Shown: piece after piece, positions 1 to 5,349 of the stretch | Position numbering within the stretch: the stretch's first letter is position 1 | How the letters are laid out: every line of letters starts with the position of its first letter | DNA from: Bacteroidales bacterium UBA6401 | Lineage (GTDB): Bacteria; Bacteroidota; Bacteroidia; Bacteroidales; UBA932 | Reading direction: 5' to 3' | Length of the DNA stretch: 8,275 nt | NCBI GenBank assembly: GCA_002438635.1 | Contig: DJPX01000002.1 | Coordinates: forward strand, 1 to 8,275 | The notes under the pieces: model-generated | Seen by the model: only the letters and a program-made list of their open reading frames with translations | Databases searched by the model: none | What the model was told of the DNA's origin: nothing | Program-made: the position numbers and the translations under genes

Positions 1-72
1 TAAATTTAACGAACTATTGTAAAATTAAATCTTTAAAAATTGTTCTAACCGTATAATCTTCAAAATATTAAA

Positions 73-591
73 TTATGAATAATTAAACCATGTAGAAAAG
101 AAAATAATTATACCATTCTTAATCTTAACATGATTTATCCGATCAGAACCATTAACATAAAAAAAGACTTCTCTTATTCCATCATAATTAATAATGTCTT
201 TATATATAATTATAGGATAGCCTCCTTCCAATAAAACTGAAGCAGCGTCTCCAATACTAATACCTTTTCCTATGCCATACGTTGTCATAAAAGGGATTCT
301 AACATTAGTCAAATCAAAGGCATCCAGCCCATATTCTTTATCCACACAAACTTTTATTCCATCAAAATAATACTCTGTGTAATTATTAGTGTCTCCATTA
401 ATGAATTTAGATTTAATTATTTTACCAAAATGCTCTTCCAGTAACTCCACTGTCGGGAAAGTACCAATTTGAATTCCATCTATATCCACATACCCATTTT
501 TATCATATTCTTGACCATTACCCCAAATACAAACAAAGAATAAAATAAACACCCCCAAAATACTTGAACCAATATTAAAATACTTCTTCAT
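73..591 (-). CDS. Small secreted protein A, candidate immunity/inhibitor partner of the M23 lipoprotein
   Basis: I do not recognise a named family. The protein is 172 aa from the MKKYFNIG start. An ATG two codons earlier (597) is possible, but the MKK start gives a typical signal peptide: two lysines, a hydrophobic run to about residue 24, then a likely cleavage near GNGQ-EY. It should therefore act outside the cytoplasm, probably in the periplasm. The gene overlaps the end of the peptidase gene by 17 bp, so translation is probably coupled. It is a clear homologue of the small gene at 2481-3017: both have a DI(D/E)GI..G..P segment, YxF(D/E)G(I/V), YGI..G(I/V)(S/T)(I/V)GD, GGYPI or AGYPI, and a closing FF..NG....VKN/KNG strand pattern. 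Pairing each copy with its own peptidase suggests an immunity or inhibitor role. That role is inference; the paralogy and gene overlap are seen directly. A structural or chaperone partner is the main alternative. Confidence 0.8.
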   Translation of the reverse strand: MKKYFNIGSSILGVFILFFVCIWGNGQEYDKNGYVDIDGIQIGTFPTVELLEEHFGKIIKSKFINGDTNNYTEYYFDGIKVCVDKEYGLDAFDLTNVRIPFMTTYGIGKGISIGDAASVLLEGGYPIIIYKDIINYDGIREVFFYVNGSDRINHVKIKNGIIIFFSTWFNYS

Positions 592-2239
592 AATCATATA
601 TTAAATTAGTAATTAAATCGTCACACTTCACTTCAACCACACTCCCACTTGAATAATCAACTCTTCCATTTAAGTACTGTGTTGGATCATACCACTGGGA
701 TGCACTCAAATCTCTAACTTCAAAGTGCACATGTGGATTTGCAATTCCAACAGCATTGCCAGATTGTCCAGAATAAGCAATTATATCACCACAATAGACA
801 ATATCGCCCTCTTTAAATTTTCTATTTGCCCTATAATTGTACCCTACAGTTTTACCCCCTCCTTGAAGATGACAAAAGAACAACAGTCTCTCATTATATT
901 CAATAGCCACCCAATTACCTAAAGACCTATTGGCATCTTTTACAGAGTCACTACAATCATCCCTTATCAATCTAATAATCCCATTAACAGGAGAATGCAC
1001 TGGTGTACCAACTTCTGCATAAATATCTATTCCTTTATGCATTTTTCGTTTATTATTTTCAACCCTTGTCATTCCATAGGTTCCACCCCTATATCCACTC
1101 ACTCCAGATGAAGCTATTGACATATTACGGAATATATTTCCAATACCCTTTAATGTATCTACACATGGACGCTCCCAATCACCATCTATCTTATCAAAAA
1201 AAGCTACTGATTCAAAATTCCGCGTCACTTCTATTCGAACATTTTCCCCATAACGCTCAAAATCTCCTATCCAGTACTTAAATATATTAGGTATCTCCGG
1301 AGGCAATGTCTCTTTCTCTCTTGCAATAACCCTTACTATCTTTCCTTCTGCATATTCCCCTCCACCTATAACCGACCCTTTTTCAGGAGATGCTGATACG
1401 ACATTAACTTTATACGATTTTAATCTCTTATCTGGCGTTCTATATCCCCCTCCTGTCTTTTCATTGCCAATTTCCTTTATTATAGTCTTATCATTATTGT
1501 CATTATCGTCCCCAATATCAGGTCTTAGCATCCAATTCAACTTATTCCCATTCCTGTCCGCAATGCATACAGCAGGATCCAATACCACCGATTTTGTATC
1601 AACTCTCTTTGTGGCACACAAATACCCATATTCCCCATTAAGAGCACCATCATAATCAATTATAGTCTCGAATATCTCACCATTCTCGTATCGATCGATA
1701 TAACATAATTTTTGGTTAATTTCAGCGTATATTATATATCCTGTATAATCGTCCAAATACAATACATCTCTCGAAGACATATTATCATGTATTCGAAAAT
1801 ACTTTGGACTCGACAATATCGTTACAACATATATTGCTTCTCCTCTGTAAGAATGTTGTTCAACAACGAAATTCTTTACATTCAGCAAACTATCCGATGG
1901 TATTACCTCACCATCTTGTGGCTCTTCTTTCGTCAAGGAATAATATATACTCTCATCGTTAGACTTAAATGGATACACCATAAACACATCCCCATCCTCA
2001 TATCGCCGTCTACTTGTGTTTTCAAAATCCAATAATTCTAACAAATGAATAATTGGTCCCTCTTCTCCACTTTTCGTCTCTTCAGCAGACTGCCCGATAT
2101 CAGCATATATATCTCTTTCTCGAACTTCTATATTCTCCAATTTTTTACTGATCGCTTCCTCTATTTTCTGTTCTCGAAAACCAGTACATGACGCCACCGT
2201 CAGCATTAGTGACATTACACAAAATTTATTTCTTTCCAT
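575..2239 (-). CDS. Lipoprotein with C-terminal M23 (LytM-type) zinc metallopeptidase domain, unit A
   Basis: This is a predicted peptidoglycan endopeptidase of 554 aa anchored as a lipoprotein. I start it at the ATG at 2239. That places a type II signal peptide at residues 1-18 (LTVAS before Cys18), whereas the longer frame from 2293 would translate through the promoter. Order: signal peptide; short charged helix (about 22-45); an unrecognised region (about 60-235); an Asp/Asn-rich linker (about 240-274); a divergent InlB B-repeat-like domain (about 275-350, with GSVIGGGEYAEGKIV, a W-GD step and a VAFF end); a conserved linker; then the M23 core (about 387-522). The core has all expected residues: His401 and Asp405 in HKGID, His457 in CHLQ, and His503/His505 in HVHFE. 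No acidic surface-export signal follows the Cys, so it may face the periplasm. The next gene overlaps its 3' end. The catalytic core differs strongly from unit B while the preceding part is nearly identical. Housekeeping wall remodelling is the alternative to a toxin role. Confidence 0.9.
   Translation of the reverse strand: MERNKFCVMSLMLTVASCTGFREQKIEEAISKKLENIEVRERDIYADIGQSAEETKSGEEGPIIHLLELLDFENTSRRRYEDGDVFMVYPFKSNDESIYYSLTKEEPQDGEVIPSDSLLNVKNFVVEQHSYRGEAIYVVTILSSPKYFRIHDNMSSRDVLYLDDYTGYIIYAEINQKLCYIDRYENGEIFETIIDYDGALNGEYGYLCATKRVDTKSVVLDPAVCIADRNGNKLNWMLRPDIGDDNDNNDKTIIKEIGNEKTGGGYRTPDKRLKSYKVNVVSASPEKGSVIGGGEYAEGKIVRVIAREKETLPPEIPNIFKYWIGDFERYGENVRIEVTRNFESVAFFDKIDGDWERPCVDTLKGIGNIFRNMSIASSGVSGYRGGTYGMTRVENNKRKMHKGIDIYAEVGTPVHSPVNGIIRLIRDDCSDSVKDANRSLGNWVAIEYNERLLFFCHLQGGGKTVGYNYRANRKFKEGDIVYCGDIIAYSGQSGNAVGIANPHVHFEVRDLSASQWYDPTQYLNGRVDYSSGSVVEVKCDDLITNLIYDYEEVF
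1061..1318. repeat. Direct repeat R2, copy A (pre-catalytic coding segment)
   Basis: This 258-bp segment matches 3484-3741 in the same orientation at an offset of 2423 bp. I count 8 differences, about 97% identity. Four of them cluster at the low-coordinate edge (1064, 1073, 1079, 1088). Across 1089-1318 only 4 of 230 positions differ, and three of those change an amino acid. It encodes the end of the InlB-like domain and the linker up to GMTRV just before the M23 core. Beyond 1061 the two copies are only moderately similar. Confidence 0.9.
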
Positions 2240-2263
2240 AGGCGAAGTGTTATTAATTCTGTG

Positions 2264-2294
2264 CAATATAAGTATTTCCCGAATCATATACAAA
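2264..2294 (-). promoter_or_regulatory. Candidate Bacteroidota-type promoter for the unit A lipoprotein
   Basis: On the minus strand a TTTG (2291-2294) is followed, after 19 bases, by TTATATTG (2264-2271). This resembles the Bacteroidota TTTG / TAnnTTTG arrangement, although the -7 element is imperfect. It would start transcription about 20 bases before the ATG at 2239, giving a short leader. Its position supports starting the protein at 2239 and not at 2293. An identical copy precedes unit B. Confidence 0.4.
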
Positions 2295-2297
2295 CCT

Positions 2298-2329
2298 GCG
2301 GTGATTCTTACTATTCATCGAACCACCGC
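2298..2329 (-). promoter_or_regulatory. Inverted repeat immediately upstream of the unit A promoter
   Basis: Arms GCGGTGATTC (2298-2307) and GAACCACCGC (2320-2329) are separated by 12 bases. In minus-strand RNA they form a 10-bp stem with one G-U pair. The repeat lies just 5' of the putative -33 TTTG, so it could be an operator or a hairpin acting on transcripts arriving from upstream. No T-run follows, which argues against a standard intrinsic terminator. Confidence 0.4.
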
Positions 2330-2438
2330 TCCGGAGCACGAGAAAAATTTGGCCGAAATAAAAGAGAAGGTGCACAAACTCACCGAAGGCAAGCCCCTGA
2401 ATGCTTATCAATAACATCCATTTTCAGATATACAGACG

Positions 2439-2476
2439 ATGTCCCATATGTTGCATTTAAACAACATATGGGACAT
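2439..2476 (-). terminator. Perfect 15-bp stem-loop after unit B (terminator-like)
   Basis: ATGTCCCATATGTTG (2439-2453) and CAACATATGGGACAT (2462-2476) are perfect inverted complements around an 8-base loop. The element starts 4 bases downstream of the stop codon of the small secreted gene of unit B and lies before the unit A promoter. It is well placed to end unit B transcripts or protect their 3' end. No run of T follows on either strand, so efficient intrinsic termination is uncertain. It is absent after unit A's small gene within this window. Confidence 0.55.
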
Positions 2477-2480
2477 TACT

Positions 2481-3017
2481 TTATGCATCGTTCGGCCATA
2501 CATATATCTCAATTATTATGTCGTTTTTAACAGTCATCGTCACTATTGTATCTGGAAGAATTCCATTCATCCAAAAAAATAAATTATATTTTTTTTCATC
2601 CTTATCATTAATGTTTGATTCATACATAGAATGAATAGGATAACCAGCATTTAAGAATATATCCCATAGATCACCCACAGTTACACCATCATCTATTCCA
2701 TAAGATATTAATGAATGGTATTTATTTGATTTCAAAACAAATGAGATTAAACCTTTCCCCGAATCTATAGATAATTCCACCCCCTCAAACTTATAAACCA
2801 TCAAATCATAAGGACCTACTTCATCAACAATAATGTGCTCTACTGTGTAGTTTTCTCCAAAACACTTTTTCATTTGTTCCAAAGACGGATGCGCTCCCAA
2901 AACTATACCCTCAATATCAGCACAACCATAATTCGCTCGAATATTATCTTGAGAATATCCGATACCCCAGAAATGCAGTATGCATAATAAACAGCCTAAT
3001 ACTTTTCTATAATTCAT
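2481..3017 (-). CDS. Small secreted protein B, candidate immunity/inhibitor partner of the unit B peptidase
   Basis: No named family is recognised. The start at 3017 (MNYRKVLG) gives 178 aa and a good signal peptide: Arg-Lys, a hydrophobic stretch to about residue 19, and likely cleavage after GYSQ. The longer frame from 3047 would run 41 bases into the peptidase gene and bury the signal. Even from 3017 the gene overlaps the peptidase stop by 11 bp, the same arrangement as in unit A. It is homologous to the protein at 73-591 but diverged, with matching landmarks near DIEGIVLGAHPS, YKFEGVELSID, YGIDDGVTVGD, NAGYPI and LFFWMNG. The gene appears intact although its peptidase partner is broken at the 5' end. 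Retention of a partner gene beside a truncated enzyme is expected for an orphan immunity gene. That functional reading is inference. Confidence 0.8.
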   Translation of the reverse strand: MNYRKVLGCLLCILHFWGIGYSQDNIRANYGCADIEGIVLGAHPSLEQMKKCFGENYTVEHIIVDEVGPYDLMVYKFEGVELSIDSGKGLISFVLKSNKYHSLISYGIDDGVTVGDLWDIFLNAGYPIHSMYESNINDKDEKKYNLFFWMNGILPDTIVTMTVKNDIIIEIYVWPNDA

Positions 3018-3729
3018 AATCAAAAAACTCCTTAATGATATCATCACACTTTATCGATTCAATTCTACCATTATTTACGTTTATAGTTCCATTTATATAA
3101 TCAGATGGATCAACAACTTTACCATTAACATGAACTTCAAAATGCACATGAGGATTTGCAATTCCAACAGCATTACCAGTTGTCCCAGAATAACCGATAA
3201 TATCCCCTGGATATACTTTATCTCCTTTTTTGAACTTATTCTTCGTTCTATAATTATATCCTATAGCTTTCCCATTACCTTGAAGATGACAATAATAATA
3301 TAAGACTCCATCAGATTCTATAATAATTCTATTACCTTGTGCTTTATCCATTGCAACAATTTCATCATCATCAAAACAATCTCTTGTTAAATACACCGTT
3401 CCTGGACACTGACAATATATCGGAGTTCCTATAGATGCTGCTATATCCAATCCATTATGCCGTTTTCTAGAGCCATCATAATTAACTCTTGTCATCCCAT
3501 AAGTTCCACCTCTATATCCACTCACTCCAGATGAGGCTATTGACATATTACTGAATATATTTCCAATACCCTTTAATGTATCTACACATGGACGCTCCAA
3601 ATCACCATCTATCTTATCAAAAAAAGCTACTGATTCATAATTCCGCGTCACTTCTATTCGAACATTTTCCCCATAACGCTCAAAATCTCCTATCCAGTAC
3701 TTAAATATATTAGGTATCTCCGGAGGCAA
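3007..3729 (-). CDS. Orphan M23 metallopeptidase catalytic frame, unit B (5'-truncated, TTG start at best)
   Basis: This 240-codon frame encodes the end of an InlB-like domain (about 1-37), the conserved linker, and a complete M23 core (about 73-210). All metal-binding and catalytic positions are present: His91/Asp95 in HNGLD, His148 in CHLQ, and His194/His196 in HVHFE. The first possible initiator is TTG at 3729. In unit A the same codon is an internal Leu. A stop codon lies in frame a few codons upstream, so no ATG start exists for a full-length product. The signal peptide is in another frame (3710-3859). As it stands it would be unexported if made by re-initiation at TTG, or it is simply a cassette reservoir or pseudogene. 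The catalytic part shares roughly half its residues with unit A, whereas the preceding 80 residues are nearly identical. Codons for the active site are intact, which suggests the truncation is recent. Confidence 0.65.
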   Translation of the reverse strand: MPPEIPNIFKYWIGDFERYGENVRIEVTRNYESVAFFDKIDGDLERPCVDTLKGIGNIFSNMSIASSGVSGYRGGTYGMTRVNYDGSRKRHNGLDIAASIGTPIYCQCPGTVYLTRDCFDDDEIVAMDKAQGNRIIIESDGVLYYYCHLQGNGKAIGYNYRTKNKFKKGDKVYPGDIIGYSGTTGNAVGIANPHVHFEVHVNGKVVDPSDYINGTINVNNGRIESIKCDDIIKEFFDYEL

Positions 3730-3741
3730 TGTCTCTTTCTC
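3484..3741. repeat. Direct repeat R2, copy B
   Basis: This is the partner of 1061-1318 (8 differences in 258 bp). It ends at the TCTCTTTCTC tract (3732-3741), where R2 and R1 sequence are fused. In unit A the corresponding tracts (1309-1318 and 2112-2121) are 803 bp apart. Confidence 0.9.
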
Positions 3742-3859
3742 GAACTTCTATATTCTCCAATTTTTTACTGACCGCTTCCTCTATTTTCTGTTCTCGAAAA
3801 CCAGTACATGACGCCACCGTCAGCATTAGTGACATTACACAAAATTTATTTCTTTCCAT
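3710..3859 (-). pseudogene. 5' fragment of the unit B M23 lipoprotein (signal peptide only, frameshifted)
   Basis: From the ATG at 3859 this encodes 49 aa: the same type II signal peptide as unit A (Cys18 after LTVAS), then about 24 shared residues and an out-of-frame tail SGDT before TAA. Compared with unit A an 803-bp segment is missing. Because 803 is not a multiple of three, the downstream M23 frame (3007-3729) is lost. The fragment overlaps the possible TTG restart by 20 bp, so coupled re-initiation is conceivable but unproven. The most economical reading is one broken gene spanning 3007-3859. Confidence 0.8.
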
Positions 3860-3883
3860 AGGCAAAGTGTTATTAATTCTGTG

Positions 3884-3914
3884 CAATATAAGTATTTCCC
3901 GAATCATATACAAA
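3884..3914 (-). promoter_or_regulatory. Candidate promoter for unit B (duplicate of the unit A promoter)
   Basis: This is an exact copy of the TTTG - 19 bases - TTATATTG arrangement ahead of unit A, here before the ATG at 3859. It could drive the broken lipoprotein, the M23 frame and the intact small gene together. Its preservation would matter mainly for expressing the small gene at 2481-3017. Confidence 0.4.
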
Positions 3915-3917
3915 CCT

Positions 3918-3949
3918 GCGGTGATTCTTACTATTCATCGAACCACCGC
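3918..3949 (-). promoter_or_regulatory. Inverted repeat upstream of the unit B promoter
   Basis: This is the second copy of the 10-bp-arm inverted repeat found at 2298-2329, again directly upstream of the putative -33 TTTG. It lies inside R1 and is unchanged. Confidence 0.4.
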
Positions 3950-4027
3950 TCCGGAGCACGAGAAAAATTTGGCCGAAATAAAAGAGAAGGTGCACAAACT
4001 CACCGAAGGCAAGCCCCTGAATGCTTA

Positions 4028-5218
4028 TCAATAGGTTTTAGAAAAGGATTTATACAACTTTTGCAGCCTAAAGAGCCAATACAGCACTGCAAGTATCGCC
4101 ATTATGCTTGCAGTGTACCCTATGTAAGCAATAGAACTATGCGTGCAAACCACGCCCCCGAGATATGTTCCGCATCCTATTCCCATATTGAAAATTCCAG
4201 AAGAAATGGACATAGCCACCGCCGACTGAGAATCGTCTGTCAGATAAAGCACTTCGTTTTGCATTGACACATTAAAGGTCGTAGCTGTCATACCCCATAA
4301 AATGCAAAGAACAACCAAAGCCCATTTGATTGAGGAAAGTGGAAAAATCAACAGCATACAAAGCGAGAAAACAATCATTATACTTGTAGTAAAACGATAC
4401 TTGTTTCGCATATAAAACTTGGAGAAAATTATACTGCCCACTATTCCTGCTCCACCAAACATCATAAGAACTTCTGTAACAAAAGAATCCGACATCCCTG
4501 CCACCTGCTTTAAAAATGGTTCGATATAACTATAACACGTATAATATGAAGCGGAAAACAATAGAACGAACAGATACAAGCCTATCAATGCCTTATTATG
4601 AAATAGTGCAGGCAGTTTGCTAACGGAAAATCTATTTACTGATGATATCTTCGGTAGAGCTATTATTAGATACAACAGCGTTAGAAAAGAAAAGATTCCT
4701 ATACTCAGGAAAGTCATTCTCCATCCGACCTTCAACCCTATCATTCGACCTAATGGCATGCCGAGAATCATAGCTATCGATGAACCAGTTACCACCATAC
4801 TTAAAGCAATGGCACGGAAACGCGATGGTGTCATCTTTACCGCGATAGGCGATATGATCGACCAAAATATGGCATGCGTACATGCTACCCCTATTCTAGA
4901 AATCATAAGCATGGCATAACTACCGGAACAGAAGGACATTACTTGAAATATTGTAAAAATACCTAATAGGCCAAGTAGTAACTTCCGCAATTCAAAACGC
5001 GATGCCAATATCATTAGCGGCAACGAAAGCAACATTACAACCCACGCATATACCGATATCAACATACCAGCGCCGGCTTCATCCATATTAAAATCTCTGC
5101 CTATATCCGTCAATAGCCCTATCGGAATAAACTCCGAAGTGTTAAAGATAAATGTCGAACACGTAAGCCCCACAAGTGCTAGCCACATTTTCAGGGGCAT
5201 TCTATCTTCTCTTTTCAT
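4028..5218 (-). CDS. sotB: SotB-type sugar efflux transporter (major facilitator superfamily)
   Basis: This is a 396-aa inner-membrane drug:H+ antiporter-1-type MFS protein, with about 12 hydrophobic segments over its length. It closely resembles E. coli SotB (YdeA), an exporter of arabinose and other sugars or IPTG. Shared landmarks as I recall them are FIFNTSEFIPIGLL near the start, VYAWVVMLLSLP, the RKLL loop, SRIGVACTHAIFWSI, LGMPLGR..G...GWRMTF, YYTCYSYIEPF, GGAGI.GS.IF, and SGIFNMGIG near the C-terminus. Length and the spacing from the chosen ATG to FIFN both match that protein, supporting this start. It has its own promoter after the ppdK terminator. No terminator is visible between it and unit B, so read-through into the peptidase locus is possible. 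Its stop codon lies within the R1 repeat edge. Native substrate is not determinable from sequence. Confidence 0.9.
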   Translation of the reverse strand: MKREDRMPLKMWLALVGLTCSTFIFNTSEFIPIGLLTDIGRDFNMDEAGAGMLISVYAWVVMLLSLPLMILASRFELRKLLLGLLGIFTIFQVMSFCSGSYAMLMISRIGVACTHAIFWSIISPIAVKMTPSRFRAIALSMVVTGSSIAMILGMPLGRMIGLKVGWRMTFLSIGIFSFLTLLYLIIALPKISSVNRFSVSKLPALFHNKALIGLYLFVLLFSASYYTCYSYIEPFLKQVAGMSDSFVTEVLMMFGGAGIVGSIIFSKFYMRNKYRFTTSIMIVFSLCMLLIFPLSSIKWALVVLCILWGMTATTFNVSMQNEVLYLTDDSQSAVAMSISSGIFNMGIGCGTYLGGVVCTHSSIAYIGYTASIMAILAVLYWLFRLQKLYKSFSKTY

Positions 5219-5273
5219 ACAATGACTAACTAACTTTCACATTTCAAAGAAATGCAGCTTCTAAAAAAGCGCG

Positions 5274-5281
5274 CAAATATA
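5274..5281 (-). promoter_or_regulatory. -7 promoter element for sotB (TATATTTG)
   Basis: Minus-strand TATATTTG fits the Bacteroidota TAnnTTTG -7 consensus perfectly and lies about 56 bases before the sotB ATG. No clear TTTG is found at the usual distance upstream; that position falls inside the ppdK terminator hairpin. This is one of the main signs for the phylum assignment. Confidence 0.55.
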
Positions 5282-5283
5282 GC

Positions 5284-5323
5284 AAAAAAGAAGTCAACAT
5301 ATCTTCAGTGATATGCTGACTTC
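5284..5323 (-). terminator. Intrinsic terminator of ppdK
   Basis: Minus-strand RNA forms a 14-bp stem (arms 5310-5323 and 5290-5303, with one G-U pair) around a 6-base loop, followed directly by six U (5284-5289). It begins 27 bases beyond the ppdK stop codon. It should stop ppdK transcripts before sotB. Confidence 0.9.
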
Positions 5324-5349
5324 CTCTATAAAAAATTTTATGAAATTAC

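Larger units (their letters stand above)
2112..2413. repeat. Direct repeat R1, copy A (promoter and lipoprotein 5' end)
   Basis: This 302-bp segment matches 3732-4033 at an offset of 1620 bp, in the same orientation. I see only two differences (2152 T/C and 2244 G/A), so identity is about 99%. It carries the unit A promoter, the start codon, the signal peptide and the first roughly 42 codons. The match ends sharply after ATCAATA at 2413. With R2 it forms the pair of direct repeats that define the tandem units. Confidence 0.93.
3732..4033. repeat. Direct repeat R1, copy B
   Basis: This is the partner of 2112-2413 with two differences in 302 bp. It includes the unit B promoter and signal-peptide coding sequence. 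Its outer edge at 4033 covers the final TAT-TGA of sotB (4028-4033), so the duplication boundary lies at the end of the transporter gene. Confidence 0.93.

Noticed and set aside
725..2035. Several plus-strand open frames of 60-110 codons opposite the unit A peptidase gene
   Set aside because: They are antisense to a well-supported gene, have low-complexity or unusual composition and no recognisable domain, and are expected by chance opposite this sequence.
2240..2293. N-terminal extension of the unit A lipoprotein (18 extra codons from the ATG at 2293; same in unit B from 3913)
   Set aside because: It would place residues before a canonical lipoprotein signal peptide and would translate across the putative promoter. 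The ATG at 2239 gives a clean signal peptide.
2328..2337. 10-bp palindrome GCTCCGGAGC (also in the second R1 copy)
   Set aside because: It is short and overlaps other structures; duplicated simply because R1 is duplicated. No support for a functional site.
1061..4033. Insertion sequence or composite transposon as an explanation for the direct repeats
   Set aside because: There is no transposase frame, no terminal inverted repeats, and the repeats contain coding and promoter sequence of the peptidase gene itself.
4617..4919. A 100-codon plus-strand frame and an 83-codon alternative minus frame inside sotB
   Set aside because: Both lie wholly within the SotB coding sequence, which matches the family over its full length.
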